From NCBI RefSeq assembly GCF_009909145.1, contig NZ_JAAAPJ010000013.1:186001-250000 (forward strand): a stretch of DNA of 64,000 nt. The letters run 5' to 3'. Position 1 is the stretch's first letter. Each line of letters starts with the position of its first letter. Below are positions 9,240-20,100 of this stretch, piece after piece. The notes beneath the pieces are model-generated. The model was not told the DNA's origin. It made no database searches and worked only from the letters and a program-made list of their open reading frames with translations. This stretch comes from Corallococcus silvisoli (GTDB lineage: Bacteria > Myxococcota > Myxococcia > Myxococcales > Myxococcaceae). A program made the position numbers and the translations under genes.

Positions 9240-11051
9240 TCACACGGCCTCGGGGACATCCTTCGCCGGGGGGCCTTCGTACCGGGTCAGGTGGCCCTCC
9301 AGCTGTTGATCCAGGCCCATGGAGCAACACCCACTCAGGCTCGCGTTCAACAGGGCGAAGAGGTCCTCCTCCGTGCCTCGCCGGGAGAGTGCCCGGATGG
9401 CCTCCTCGACTTCGGGCGAGACGTGGGGAAAAAAGACAAGGGACGGGAATTCACCCGCCCCCCGGGCGCGAGCATCGGCGAGGACCGCCAGGAACAGCGG
9501 CCGGCTCTCTTCCGCGTCCAACGTCCCGAGCCACCCCAACGCCTCGGCGCGGGTCCAGGGGTCGGGCTCTTCGTGGGCGAGCCGACGCAGTGGCTCGAGC
9601 CACTCCCGCCGGCCCTGCTGGACGAGCCCCGCGAATGCCTGGAGGCGAACCCTGGGGCTGCTGTCGTGAGTCAGGGTCAGGAGCTTGTCACACCAGCCCG
9701 CTCCGGACTCGCCGAGCGCGAGCAGCCCCTTGAGGGCAAACTCACATCGCTCTTCATGGGGTCCTCGCAGCACGGCCAGGAACAGGGGACGGTCCGCGGG
9801 CAACGGGTTGGCCGAGGCATACCGGAGGATCCTTTCCACGAGCAGCGAGTTGTCTGGATATCGCTCCGCCGCGAGCGCCCAGCGGACGGCGACGGCGCGG
9901 TCCCGCACCCACAGGGCATCGAGCAGCTCCATGCGGACGCTCGACGCCACATCGAAGTCACAGAGCAGCCGGTACAGCACCCGCCGCCGGGCCTCACCCC
10001 ATTCACACAACACCTCCCTCGCATAGCGGAAGGCCCGGGGATGCTTCACGAGACCGCAGGGCACGGTGCAGGCAACGCTCTCCATCCGCACGACGCGTTC
10101 GAGCCGGCGCAGCAGCCCGTCCTCTCCAAGATGCGCAAGCAGGTCCGACAGGGGAAGCAGGAGCGTTTCCACGGCCCATCGACGCAAGCTTGGAGAAGTG
10201 CCGGTGAGACCTGCCAGCGCGTCGGGGGACTGTCGCCACACCATCCAAACCTCTACATCCTCCAGTTGCTCGGCCGTCAGCTCTCGACTCCACTCCACGA
10301 GGTGCGTCCATGCTTCGGGCCGCTCGCGCAGGGCAAGCGCCACGTTGACGTTGAGCAAGCGACCCGATGGGCCCTGCGCCTCCAAGAGCTGGCGGTCGCA
10401 TGAGTTCCAGCGCGCGAACAGCCACTCCATGAGCGCCGGGGGTTGAGGGACTCCATGCTGGGGGACGGGGAACCGGAACTGGTTGCTTTCGAGCAGGGCC
10501 TCGACCACGCGCTGGCGTTGGCTGAGGCCCGCCAAGGACCGGCGCCTGTCGCAACCGCGAAGCCTTGAGAGGAGTCGGGCCCGGTCACCGGGGTCCATCC
10601 GGGCGAGGGCCTCCTCGATGTCCGCTCCGAAGTCCTCGAGCCGCACAAAGAAGAGGAGATACGACAGCTTGAAGGAGGGAGCGTCGGGCTCGACTGCCTC
10701 TTCATGGAGCTGGAGCAGTTCCCGCGCGGAGAGCGTCATGCCGTGCTTCAAAACGGCTCGCAGCGCCATGTCTCGAACGAGGGGGTCTTCTCGTGGGTCG
10801 AGCAGCAGGGACTTGAGGAGAGGGTGCAGCCCGGCGCCCCCGACAATGCCTAACAACCAGACGATTCGGCACCGCGAGTCGGCGGACTCTCGTGGAGTCT
10901 CATCCAGGAGGGACCGCAACTGCGCGCGGAGACTCTCGCGCGAGGACCACACCAACGGGCGAAGCGAGGACACACAGGACGCCGAATCGGGACCGGCTGG
11001 CGAAACCGGCTGCGAGAGCGCAGGAAGTGCCATGCAGCGTAATGGAGCCAT
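9240..11051 (-). CDS. HEAT-repeat protein of unknown function
   Basis: 603 residues from the ATG at 11051; ATG 11033 is an alternative and neither has a strong ribosome site. Most of the protein is alpha-helical with repeated pairs such as DPLVRDMALRAVLKHG, SSPRVRLQAFAGLVQQG and DPWTRAEALGWLGTLD, the D-x-x-V/W-R-x-x-A pattern of HEAT repeats. Such solenoids bind partner proteins; no enzymatic motif is seen. Its stop is 37 bp before the MORN-like gene on the same strand, suggesting co-transcription. The conserved Cys pair near CGCCSM at the C-terminus is not recognised. Confidence 0.8.
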   Translation of the reverse strand: MAPLRCMALPALSQPVSPAGPDSASCVSSLRPLVWSSRESLRAQLRSLLDETPRESADSRCRIVWLLGIVGGAGLHPLLKSLLLDPREDPLVRDMALRAVLKHGMTLSARELLQLHEEAVEPDAPSFKLSYLLFFVRLEDFGADIEEALARMDPGDRARLLSRLRGCDRRRSLAGLSQRQRVVEALLESNQFRFPVPQHGVPQPPALMEWLFARWNSCDRQLLEAQGPSGRLLNVNVALALRERPEAWTHLVEWSRELTAEQLEDVEVWMVWRQSPDALAGLTGTSPSLRRWAVETLLLPLSDLLAHLGEDGLLRRLERVVRMESVACTVPCGLVKHPRAFRYAREVLCEWGEARRRVLYRLLCDFDVASSVRMELLDALWVRDRAVAVRWALAAERYPDNSLLVERILRYASANPLPADRPLFLAVLRGPHEERCEFALKGLLALGESGAGWCDKLLTLTHDSSPRVRLQAFAGLVQQGRREWLEPLRRLAHEEPDPWTRAEALGWLGTLDAEESRPLFLAVLADARARGAGEFPSLVFFPHVSPEVEEAIRALSRRGTEEDLFALLNASLSGCCSMGLDQQLEGHLTRYEGPPAKDVPEAV

Positions 11052-11148
11052 GGACCGGGCGCAAACCCACCCTTCCCACGATGCCCAGGCCCCGCGCTCC
11101 ACTCCGGGCCGCCTGTCCTCGGGTCTGTTCCTCCGGGAACTCCTTCGC

Positions 11149-11817
11149 CTACGGGCGGAAGAGCAGCCGGTCCAGGAACGAGCGGCGCCGCGGGATGACG
11201 GGAGTCCCACGCTGTTCCGGCAGGTCGTCGAGGCTCAGCTCTCCCCCGTCCCCTCCCGAGAACAGCCAGAGGTCGACGTCCCCTGCGTCCGGAGCGGGCG
11301 TGCTCAGGCTCTCGTACAGCCCCACCTCCTCCATGCGAAGGTGCGCAGGGAGCTGCTTGAAGCCATCCTCCTTCGCGGCCTTCAGCGCCGCCGCCAGCGC
11401 GCGCACCTCCGAGTGAGTCAGGCAGTACGCGGTGTGCGCACGGCCGAGCCGCTTCGCGCGCTCCGGGAGGCGCTCGAGATGCGCCACGACATCCGCGCGC
11501 GAGGGCACCTCCCACAGGAACCCGAGCAGGTTGGTATCTCCATACGCATGGAGGATGGCTCCGAGCCACGCGAAGAACCCGCCGACGGAATCGGCGTGGA
11601 AGATCATCCGGGCCCCCAGCTCCCGCAGGTACTCGGGGGCCACCCACTCCTGGCCTGGGTCGATGAGGATCCGCTCGAGATAGCGGCCCGAATCCTCGCC
11701 TCGCATGGGCTCACGTTCCGGCTCGGGCTCCTGCGCTTCCTTGAGCGCGGGGAGCAGGAACGCCGGACGCTCCAGGAGCGCCACGGGCAGGCGGAAGAAG
11801 CTGAATGCGTTTCCCAT
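11149..11817 (-). CDS. Hypothetical protein, 222 residues
   Basis: The reading frame starts at ATG 11817 and has a normal GC-rich codon pattern. The sequence is mixed alpha/beta with acidic and basic patches and no signal peptide. A DUF1877-like layout is possible: a compact N-terminal domain, a helix with THSEVRALAAALKAA, then a basic tail RRRSFLDRLLFRP. I cannot confirm that by eye. It is 97 bp upstream of the HEAT-repeat gene on the same strand, so the three genes 11149, 9240 and 8267 may form one unit. No function is assigned. Confidence 0.7.
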   Translation of the reverse strand: MGNAFSFFRLPVALLERPAFLLPALKEAQEPEPEREPMRGEDSGRYLERILIDPGQEWVAPEYLRELGARMIFHADSVGGFFAWLGAILHAYGDTNLLGFLWEVPSRADVVAHLERLPERAKRLGRAHTAYCLTHSEVRALAAALKAAKEDGFKQLPAHLRMEEVGLYESLSTPAPDAGDVDLWLFSGGDGGELSLDDLPEQRGTPVIPRRRSFLDRLLFRP

Positions 11818-11910
11818 GAGGCGCCCAAGCTACCAGCCGAGCCCCCTGGCTCATTCGTCTTCGTCCACGAGCCTCCGCCGCGCCAGGGAGTTGACGTATA
11901 CGCTGAGGCC

Positions 11911-12963
11911 ATGGTGCGTGCGGCATGGTGGAAGTGGTGGGTGGCGGCCTTCGCCTACTGGACGGTGCAGGGCCTGGCCGCCGCCAGCGAGGCCCACTCC
12001 GTCCGCGAGGTGACGTGGCGCCATGCCCTGCTCACCGAGGGCATCTCCCACGTGCTGTGGGTGCCCATCACCCTCGCCATCCTGCACTTCAGCCTGCGCT
12101 ACCCGCTGGAGCGGCGACGCTGGCGCTCACGCGTCGCCCTGCACGTGGCGGGTGCACTCGCCGTCTCGCTCATCCGCGCCACGCTCATCTATGCGCTGGA
12201 TCCGTGGGTCGGTTGGTATGCCACCCCGCCCGCGTACGGCGCGGTGCTCAAGCACGCGCTGGTCTACAACCCCTTCATCTACCTGACGCTCCTGGGAGTG
12301 GCGCATGCCGTCTACTTCGCCGAGCAGCTCCGGCTGAGGGACACCCAGCTCGCGCGCGCGCAGCTGCACGTCCTCAAGGCACAGCTCCATCCGCACTTCC
12401 TCTTCAACACGCTGCACTCCATCTCCGCCCTCGTGCACCGGGATCCAGGCGGCAGCGAACGGATGATCGCCCGCCTGAGCGACCTGCTGCGCGGCACGCT
12501 CGACGCGGCGGCCCGGGAGGAAGTGTCGCTTCAAGAAGAGCTGCGCACCCTCCAGCTCTACCTGGACATCCAGGGGGTGCGCTTCACCGACCGCCTTCGG
12601 GTGCGGCACGAGATCGAGCAGGACGTGCTCGGGGCGCAGGTACCCCACCTCGTGCTCCAACCCCTGGTGGAGAACGCCATCCAGCATGGCATCGCGCCGC
12701 GCTCGACCCCCGGCACGGTGACCGTCGTCGCCCGGCGCTCGGGCTCCGAGCTGCACCTGGAGGTGCGTGACGACGGCGTCGGGCTGCGGCCCGGCGCGGA
12801 CACGGCCCCAGGTGGACCTGGGAGCGGCAAGGGGCTGTGGATCACCCGGGAGCGCCTGCTCCAGCTCTACGGCGCCAACCAGCGGATGGAGCTGCGAGGC
12901 GCACCGGAGGGAGGCGCCTGCGTGACGCTCGCCATCCCCTTGCGGCTGGAGTCCGCGGCGTGA
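11911..12963 (+). CDS. LytS-type sensor histidine kinase (His_kinase family)
   Basis: 350 residues. Four membrane segments occupy residues 1-140. The phospho-acceptor His162 lies in LHPHFLFNTLHSISAL, the hallmark of the LytS/YehU group. A HATPase domain follows, with the N-box VENAIQHGI and the G-boxes DDGVGLRPG and GKGLWITRERL. The stop overlaps the start of the response regulator (GTGA), so the pair is translationally coupled. These membrane sensors usually have no large extracellular domain and respond to membrane or metabolite signals. The signal is not visible here. Confidence 0.92.
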   Translation: MVRAAWWKWWVAAFAYWTVQGLAAASEAHSVREVTWRHALLTEGISHVLWVPITLAILHFSLRYPLERRRWRSRVALHVAGALAVSLIRATLIYALDPWVGWYATPPAYGAVLKHALVYNPFIYLTLLGVAHAVYFAEQLRLRDTQLARAQLHVLKAQLHPHFLFNTLHSISALVHRDPGGSERMIARLSDLLRGTLDAAAREEVSLQEELRTLQLYLDIQGVRFTDRLRVRHEIEQDVLGAQVPHLVLQPLVENAIQHGIAPRSTPGTVTVVARRSGSELHLEVRDDGVGLRPGADTAPGGPGSGKGLWITRERLLQLYGANQRMELRGAPEGGACVTLAIPLRLESAA

Positions 12964-13745
12964 GCCCCCCCATCCGCGTGCTCATCGTCGACGACGAACC
13001 GCTCGCCCGCGAACGCCTCAAGGATGTCCTGGCCGACGAAGCCGACATGTCCGTCATCGGCGAGTGCCGCGACGGCGGCGAGGCCATCGCGGCGATCCTC
13101 CGGGAGCGCCCGGACCTCGTCCTGCTGGATGTGGAGATGCCCGAGCCCAACGGCTTCGGCGTGCTCCGCGCGGTGTCCCCCGAGCACCAACCGGCGGTCA
13201 TCTTCGTGACCGCCCACCGCGACTTCGCGGTCCAGGCGTTCGAGGCCAACGCGCTCGACTACCTGCTCAAGCCCTTCGACCGAGAGCGTTTCCGCCTCAG
13301 CCTCACGCGGGTGAGGGCGCGCCGCCGCACCGGCGCGACGGAGCTCGATTCGGAGCTCCTGGAGCGGCTGGACTCGCTGTCGCTCCGGCGGTCACCACCC
13401 TCCGAGCCCTACCTGACGCGGCTGGTGACCAAGGTGGGCTGGCGCATGAAGTTCCTGCGCGTCGAGGACATCGACTACCTGGAGGCCGAGGGCAACTATG
13501 TCTCCGTGCACCTGGGCAAGGAGTCCTACCTGGTCCGGGAGACGATGAACGCGCTGGAGGCGAAGCTGGACCCCAAGGCCTTCGTGCGCGCGCACCGCTC
13601 GCTCATCCTCCGGATCGACCGCGTCGAGGAGGTGGAGCCCCTGCCTCCCGGCGAATACGTCCTCACGCTGCGCAACGGCACCCGGTTGACGTCGGGCCGG
13701 AGCTACCGCGCACGGCTCCAGCGGGTGCTCGACCTGCCGTCCTGA
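12960..13745 (+). CDS. LytTR-family response regulator
   Basis: 261 residues from a GTG start overlapping the kinase stop codon. The receiver domain (about 1-120) has the acidic pair DDE at 11-13, phospho-acceptor Asp57 in LVLLDVEMP, the Thr in FVTAHRDF and Lys in LLKPFD. The C-terminal LytTR DNA-binding domain (about 160-261) carries YLEAEGNYVSVHLGKESYLV and the closing F-x-R-x-HRS segment FVRAHRSLILRIDRVEEVEP. LytTR regulators bind direct repeats as dimers. Its targets are not shown by the sequence; the lipoprotein gene at 13864 is the nearest downstream gene. Confidence 0.93.
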   Translation: MSPPIRVLIVDDEPLARERLKDVLADEADMSVIGECRDGGEAIAAILRERPDLVLLDVEMPEPNGFGVLRAVSPEHQPAVIFVTAHRDFAVQAFEANALDYLLKPFDRERFRLSLTRVRARRRTGATELDSELLERLDSLSLRRSPPSEPYLTRLVTKVGWRMKFLRVEDIDYLEAEGNYVSVHLGKESYLVRETMNALEAKLDPKAFVRAHRSLILRIDRVEEVEPLPPGEYVLTLRNGTRLTSGRSYRARLQRVLDLPS

Positions 13746-13863
13746 GCCACGTCCGGACTCCGGCCTCCACGGCTCGTCCCTGGACCTCCACCGTTCGTCA
13801 CAACGCCGTCGTCCCCCGAGCGAAGTCAGGCGACCGTCGCCTCCTCAACCGAGGAGACATCGC

Positions 13864-14859
13864 ATGCATCGCTTCATGCCGAAGACGTCGTGGTCCCTGA
13901 GCCTGATGCTCGCCGTATCGTCCGTGGCGCTGGCGTGCGGCGGGACCGAGCCGGAACAGAAGCCGGAGCCCAAGTCGGACGAAGCCCTGGTGATGGAGGA
14001 GCTGGCCGCCCGGGGCCTGGATCCCGCTGGAGCGGCGGGAGGTTCGCACTGCACGCCGGGCGGGACGCTCTTCGCGCCCGGGGAGATCTCCCTGCCGGAG
14101 CGCTCGGAGTACCGGATCACCTTCTCCGCGGATGGACAGACGGCGTACTACCACGTGGACACGGCGGAGCCCCCCACGCAGATCATCTACGTGTCGCACC
14201 GGGTGAACGGACACTTCACCCCGGGCGTGGTGGCGTCGTTCTCCGGCACGTACGCGGACTCGGACCCCTTCCTCGCTCCGGATGGCCGCTCGCTCTACTT
14301 CTCCTCCGCCCGTCCCGTGAATGGCGTGCCCCGCGAGGACACCGACCTCTGGGTCGTCCGCCGCACCGCGAGCGGAGAGTGGGGCGAGCCCGAGCACCTG
14401 GGCCCCCAAGTCAACTCGGACCGCCAGGAGCTCTTCGCGAGCGTGACGAATGACGGGACGCTCTACTTCGCCAGCGGCACCTTCGACTCGGACTTCGACA
14501 TCTACAGCGCGGAGCCGCGCGGCACGGGCTTCGCTCCCGCGGAGCGGCTGGGCGTCGGGGTGAACAGCACGGACTACTGGGAGTACAACTCGCAGATCTC
14601 CCCGGATGGCCGGCTCCTCATCTTCGCCTCGCTCAACCGCGAGGAGGGCTACGGCCTGGGCGACCTGTACGCGAGCGTCAAGCTCGGCGGGCGGTGGCTC
14701 AAGGCCATCAACCTGGGGCCGGGGGTGAACACGGAGAAGGACGAGTTCCACCCCACGCTGAGCCCCGACGGAAAGGGCATCTACTTCGTGCGGCAGACCT
14801 GGGACCCGTACGTGCCGTCTGACTTCTACCACGTCGAGCTGCGCTGCCTGCTGCCCTGA
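13864..14859 (+). CDS. PD40-type beta-propeller lipoprotein
   Basis: 331 residues with GAGGAGACAT a few bases before the ATG. The signal peptide ends in a lipobox, VALAC, with Cys near residue 24. The mature protein carries at least four TolB/WD40-like PD40 repeats, seen as FSADGQTAYY, LAPDGRSLYFSSA, ISPDGRLLIFAS and LSPDGKGIYFV. These form a beta-propeller used for binding in the periplasm or on the outer membrane. No enzymatic site is seen. It lies 118 bp after the LytTR regulator and may be one of its targets. Confidence 0.87.
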   Translation: MHRFMPKTSWSLSLMLAVSSVALACGGTEPEQKPEPKSDEALVMEELAARGLDPAGAAGGSHCTPGGTLFAPGEISLPERSEYRITFSADGQTAYYHVDTAEPPTQIIYVSHRVNGHFTPGVVASFSGTYADSDPFLAPDGRSLYFSSARPVNGVPREDTDLWVVRRTASGEWGEPEHLGPQVNSDRQELFASVTNDGTLYFASGTFDSDFDIYSAEPRGTGFAPAERLGVGVNSTDYWEYNSQISPDGRLLIFASLNREEGYGLGDLYASVKLGGRWLKAINLGPGVNTEKDEFHPTLSPDGKGIYFVRQTWDPYVPSDFYHVELRCLLP

Positions 14860-14871
14860 CCTTCAGGGGGC

Positions 14872-16575
14872 TCAGGGCCCGGCGCACTCCGGCCGCAGCT
14901 GCTGGTAGCGCCGGATGAGCAGCTGCCGGGCCCTGTCGAACGCCGCGCCGTCATTCGGAACGGCCCAGGCATGCGGGATGAGCTGCCGGGCCACGGCGCG
15001 CGCGTAGCCCGGGTCTCCCGCGTCGCTCACCAGCTTCAGCCATTCGTAGTCCTGCATGCCCAGCCGGATGAGCTTCATCCGCAGGGAGGGCAGGGGCACC
15101 TCCGTGGTGCCGCCGATGATGGACGGGAGCCCCGGGTAGAAGAGCGTGCCATCGCCGTTGCCATTGAAGCGGAACTGGGTCGTCCACGCCGTCGAGAGCA
15201 GCCCCACCGTCTGGTAGTACAGCTCGCCGCGCGCGCCCTCGACGAAGTCCAGCCATTGCATGCCTCGCGCCTTCGCCGCGGAGCGGTCCACCATGTACGA
15301 GGGCCAGCCCTGCCCCGGCGTGTTCTCCGGGAGAGGGGGCTCGCCGGGGACGCAACCGTGGCTCGCGCAGCTCTGGTACAGCCACAGCTCACGACCGGGG
15401 CGTGAGAGGAAGTCGTCGTACTTCGGGCGCTGGTTGCCCACGTAGGGGGGCAGCGTCCCGTCGATGAAGTTCACCAGCACGGTGTCCAGGTCGATGTCCT
15501 CCAGGAGCCCGTGGTTCTCCAGCTCCGTGACGGTGGTGGTGAGCAGCGTGCGCAGGCGCGGCGCCACGGTGCGGGTCAGGCCCGCGCGGGCGGTCGCCTC
15601 CGCCCAAGAGGTGCCATAGGGCGGCTCGTCCCCCACGTAGTCGAAGGCGCGCGAGAGCCACCCACGGGTCTCCGCCTGGGATTGGAACTCCGCGAGCGAC
15701 GCGCCGTTGCCCGGCCCCAGGTACTGCATGGCCGTCATGCGGGCGCCGGACAGCCGGTTGGGAGCACGGCCCGCGAGGAAGGGCCCCCAGCGCGACGCGA
15801 AGGTGTCGTAGTCCGGCAGGTCCCAGGTGGGTTGATCCACCTGCCGGGGAAAGCCGCTCGCCAGCGTGATGCGGTGCTCCAGCGCCATCCGATGGAACCG
15901 CTTCAACAGCCGGACCTGGGTCTCCACGGGACACAGCGGATCCCCGGTGAAGGCACGGCACACATGCGGAGGCCAGAGCAGGAAGGCGCTGCGCAGGGAG
16001 GACGTGCTCGGCAGCACCGCGTCCACCACCTGGAGGTGCACCGTCACGCTCGCGACGAACCCCGCGCCCTTCAAGCGCACCCCACCGGAATAGCGTCCCG
16101 GGGGAGCGTGCGCCGGCACGTGCACGTCCACCCAGAGGGCCCGGGACTCACCGGCTGGGACATCGAAGGGAAACGCCAGACGCTTCTCCCCCACCACCTC
16201 GTCCACGTCTGGCACCAGCCCGTCCGGCCAGCGTCCGGCCGTGCCAGGAGGGGTGGGGGTGGTGATGTCCAGCAGCGCCTCCCGGTAGAGCAGGACGTCC
16301 TCTCCGTGGATGCGCGCCCGCCTCCCCTCGAAGCCCGGCGGCGACGCGCTCACGCTCCGCAGTCCCGCCGAGCCTCCGTGCAGGACCACCTGGAAGGAGG
16401 CGAACTCGTTGCGCGCGGCCGTCAGCTCCAGCTCAGGCTGGAAGCGGGGCGGGGTCTCCGGGCGCACCTTCACCATCGCGCTCTCCGCCCAGATGGAGGG
16501 CGGGGTCGGATGCGCCGCGACGGCGGCGGCCCACAGCCAGGACAAGATGCCCATCCAAGGTGCCAGGGATTGCAT
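14872..16575 (-). CDS. Exported GH123/DUF4091-like glycoside hydrolase
   Basis: 567 residues with an Ala-rich signal peptide (first about 22 residues). An N-terminal beta-sandwich region (about 40-185) precedes an alpha/beta barrel. FDYVGDEPPYG carries an adjacent Asp-Glu pair (316-317), as in the catalytic centre of GH123-type N-acetylgalactosaminidases. The C-terminal GDGTLFYPG and SLRMKLIRLGMQDYEWLKLV match the DUF4091 signature. The expected role is release of amino sugars from glycans, in the periplasm or outside the cell. The substrate is inferred from the family only. The gene follows rnhA by 84 bp on the same strand. Confidence 0.85.
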   Translation of the reverse strand: MQSLAPWMGILSWLWAAAVAAHPTPPSIWAESAMVKVRPETPPRFQPELELTAARNEFASFQVVLHGGSAGLRSVSASPPGFEGRRARIHGEDVLLYREALLDITTPTPPGTAGRWPDGLVPDVDEVVGEKRLAFPFDVPAGESRALWVDVHVPAHAPPGRYSGGVRLKGAGFVASVTVHLQVVDAVLPSTSSLRSAFLLWPPHVCRAFTGDPLCPVETQVRLLKRFHRMALEHRITLASGFPRQVDQPTWDLPDYDTFASRWGPFLAGRAPNRLSGARMTAMQYLGPGNGASLAEFQSQAETRGWLSRAFDYVGDEPPYGTSWAEATARAGLTRTVAPRLRTLLTTTVTELENHGLLEDIDLDTVLVNFIDGTLPPYVGNQRPKYDDFLSRPGRELWLYQSCASHGCVPGEPPLPENTPGQGWPSYMVDRSAAKARGMQWLDFVEGARGELYYQTVGLLSTAWTTQFRFNGNGDGTLFYPGLPSIIGGTTEVPLPSLRMKLIRLGMQDYEWLKLVSDAGDPGYARAVARQLIPHAWAVPNDGAAFDRARQLLIRRYQQLRPECAGP

Positions 16576-16659
16576 GGACAGACAGCCTGAGAGGCGAGAG
16601 GAATTGAGTCAACCCGCCCTCCAGTCCCGGTGCGCGGGCCCACACCGGGGCCTGCGGCC

Positions 16660-17127
16660 TCACCGCCCCAGCCGAGCCGCCAGCTCGAGCCGTGCGGCCA
16701 CGGCCAGGCTGTCCGCGCGGTTGTTCTCCACGTCGTCCGAGTGGCCGCGCACCCAGTGCCAGGACACCTCGTGGACGCGGACCGCCTCCAGCAGCTCGCG
16801 CCACAGGTCCGCGTTCGACACGGCCTTCTTGTCCGACGTGCGCCAGCCGTTGCTCTGCCACTTGTCCAGCCACTTCGCCTCGAAGGCGTTGCAGACGTAC
16901 TTCGAGTCGGTGAACACCTGGACGCGGCACGGCATCTTCAGGGCCTTCAGCGCCACCAACGCCGCGGTCAGCTCCATCCGGTTGTTGGTGGAGTCCGCCT
17001 CCGAGCCCTGGAGCTCCTTGCGGTACGCCTTGCGGTCGGGGGCGATGAGGATGGCGCCCCAGCCGCCCAGGCCGGGGTTCGGCGAGCAGGCGCCATCGCA
17101 GTAGATGTGAACGAGGGGGAGCGACAT
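16660..17127 (-). CDS. rnhA: Ribonuclease HI
   Basis: 155 residues, the normal length for bacterial RNase HI. The four catalytic acids are present: Asp11 (HIYCDGACSPNPG), Glu52 (NNRMELTAALVAL), Asp74 (VFTDSKYVCN) and Asp139 (ENNRADSLA), with the nearby His in WVRGHSD. The enzyme degrades RNA in RNA-DNA hybrids, removing R-loops and primer remnants. It lies between two exported-protein genes on the same strand, 37 bp downstream of the VIT/VWA lipoprotein, so it is likely transcribed with them. Confidence 0.96.
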   Translation of the reverse strand: MSLPLVHIYCDGACSPNPGLGGWGAILIAPDRKAYRKELQGSEADSTNNRMELTAALVALKALKMPCRVQVFTDSKYVCNAFEAKWLDKWQSNGWRTSDKKAVSNADLWRELLEAVRVHEVSWHWVRGHSDDVENNRADSLAVAARLELAARLGR

Positions 17128-17164
17128 CGGGCGCGCATCCTACGACCGAACCGCCCCCCGGCCA

Positions 17165-20100
17165 TCAAGGCGTGGAGGGCACCGCGACGCTTTCCTTCCC
17201 CGCCACCAGCACCTCGCGCCGCAACAACAGCCGCGCGTCGCTCTTGGGCAGGATGCGCACCTGGAAGCGGCGCTGGCCCAGGTCCTCGGCCGTGAAGACG
17301 CCCCGGTCGCTCACCAGCAGCAGCGCGGTGGGCACCACGTCCCGGGCCGAGTGGTTGCCGTAGTAGTGCACCACCACGTGGTACGGCCCCGGCGCCGCCT
17401 TCTTCGCGTGGTACAGCTCCGGCCCCAGGCCATCCGTGATGTCCCAGTACAGCCGGCCCCCCAGCCGCGTCTCCTTGTGCTGGTAGAAGCACTTCTCCCC
17501 GTCTGGCTCGAAGACCCACAGGTCGATGTCCGTGTTGTCCGAGTTCCAGTGCGTGGTGAGCTGATAGTCGATGGGCTGCGGCTTCCCGAGCGTCGCCCAC
17601 CCGTCCGGCCCCGGCAGCTCCTCGCGGCGCGAGTACAGCACGCCCGCCACCTCCTTGAGCTGGGATTGCCGCTCCAGGCCCGCAAGCATCCGCGCGTAGT
17701 GGACGGCGGCCACGACCCGGACCTCGCTCCCATGCCGCTTCCAGGGACGCGCCAGCACGATCTCGTAGTTCCGCGCCGCCTCCGAGTAGCGCCCGGAGGC
17801 ATCCAGCGCCAGGGCCTCCTCCAGGTAGGCCTGTGGCTCGAAGGGGCGGCGCAGGCGCACGTGTTCGAAGAGCTCCGCCGCCGCCGGATACTGCCCCAGG
17901 GCCAGCAGGCCGTACCCCACCAGCCGCAGGGCCTCCGCGTCCTGCGGGCGCAGCTCCACCGGCGACGACAGGGCCCGCACCGCGCCCCAGGTGTCTCCAG
18001 CGAACGCGCGCCTGCGGGCGACCGCCTCGTAGATCATCACGTCGTCCCGGTTCTCCCGCCGAGCCTTGCGGTAGAGCAGCTCCGCCTGAAGCCGCTCCTC
18101 TCCCCCCGCGTAGGGCTCGTCCCGCAGCGGCTGGCGGCGCAGGAGCGCGGGGAGCTTCGCCTCCTTCAGCCGGGCCACGACCGCGCGGCCGGAGGCCGGC
18201 ACGTCGTCCAGCGCGATGCCCAGGAGCTTGTCCCGGCGCTGGTCCTCCTCCTGGCGCCGCAGCGACTCCAGGTTCGACAGGTCCACCTGCTCGTCGCGGA
18301 CCGCGTAGCGCGTGTAGTCGCCCTCGGACTCCAGCACGAGCATGGACGCGCGGGAGTTGGCCAGCCGGTAGTGCTGGCTGAGCGCCACCACCATCCGGTC
18401 CAGCCGCTCGTCATCCAGGGACACCAGCCGCGACACGAACAGCTCCGCCCACGCTCGGGGCGCGAACGCGCTGTTCTCATCGAGCGGCAGCGGGATGCGC
18501 AGCGTGCGCTCGGGGCCGGTGCCCGCCTGGGTCACGACCTCCAACTGCGCCGCGCCCTTCCCCGTCAGCCGCCCCGCCACCTGCAGCTCCTGACCGGGGA
18601 AGACGAGACGCGGCCTGCCCGCCACCACCAGGTCCTTCACGTCCGCGCCCACCACGGACACCTTCGCCAACACCACCGACGCCGCGCGGTGCGCCTTCGC
18701 CGCCGCGTCCACGTCCGCGGCGGACAGGACGCTCACCCCGCGCCCGCCACTGGAGCGCGCCAGCGCATCGAAGAGCTCCGTGTTCACCGCCGCCTCGCCG
18801 AACCGGTACGTCACCCAACGCAGCGACTCCACGCACGGGTGCCGGGACAGGAGCGCGTCCACGCTGCTCTGGCCCCAGGTGATGTTGCCGTCGGAGAGCA
18901 GGAACGCCGTCACGCGCTCGCCGGGGGCCGCGGGCTTGAGCCACTCGCGCCCGGCCCGGTCGAGCTCCTCCAACGCGCCATCCACGTGCGACGCGCCCTC
19001 CAGGAAGATGCGCTCCAGCTCCGCGAAGCTCTCCTGCCGGTGCCGGGCATCGTTCACGCGGAAGCCCGGTCCGTGCAGCCACCGGGGGCGCACATCGAAG
19101 AGGAGCACCGCGTACTCCTTCAAGGTCGGGTCCTTCTCCAGCAGCGCGCGCAGCGTGGCCGCCTGGATGGCCCAGGCGTTGCCGTCCTCGGAGGACAGCG
19201 AGGTGTCCACCACCAGCACCGCGCGGCCCGTGGGCGCCCCCTCCTCGCCGGAGGTGAGCCTCGCGGGCAGCCGCACCCGAGCGTGGAAGGCGTGGCCCGG
19301 CAGCCCCGCGTCATCCGTGCCCACCAGCACGTCCGCGTCCTCGTGGCGCGGCTTCAGGGCCACGGCCAGCGCTCCGTCACCCGTGAGCTTCGGGAAGTCG
19401 TAGACCTGCCAGTCGCCCACCCTGCGCGCCTTCGCGCCCGGCTCCGGCTGCACCGTGACCTCCGGCGCCTGCCGGGGATCCACGTGGACGCGCGCGGTGA
19501 TGCGCACCTCCTGGCCCGCGCCCGGCGGCAGCGGCCACGTGTAGCGCAGCCGCTCGCCGTCGGAGAGGAGCGTCTGCTCATACGCGATGACGACGCGCTT
19601 GAGGGACTTCGGCGGCAGGGGGAAGACACGCGCGCTGAAGGAGGATGCGCCCGACCACTCCAGCAGCGCGGGGTCCACCTTGCGGCGCACCACGTCCTCG
19701 TACACCTCCCGGGCGCGCTTCTGCTCGACGACGCGGGCTTCCTGGATGTCCCCCCAGGAGCGCTTCGCTCCTCGGGGCGCGGGCGGCGCGGAGGCGGCGA
19801 GCCGCTCCGACTCCGTCGAGTCGTCTCCCAGCGGGGGCAGCAGGTCCGACGACTGGAAGAGCGACGGCGCATCCACCGTCACCGCTCCGGAGTACAGCGC
19901 AAAGCCAGCCACCGTCGCGCCTCCGGGGAGCGGGTAGTAGAACGTGCCTTCGAGGCTGCGGCCCGTGTCGTTCTCGAAGAGGTGGTCCACCACCGTCCGG
20001 GCTCGCGAGCCCTGGATGTACGTGACGACGCGGATGGCGCGGGCCTTGAGGGGCTGATAGCGGCCGTCGTCGCTCATCACCAGCACCTTGGCGGCGCGCG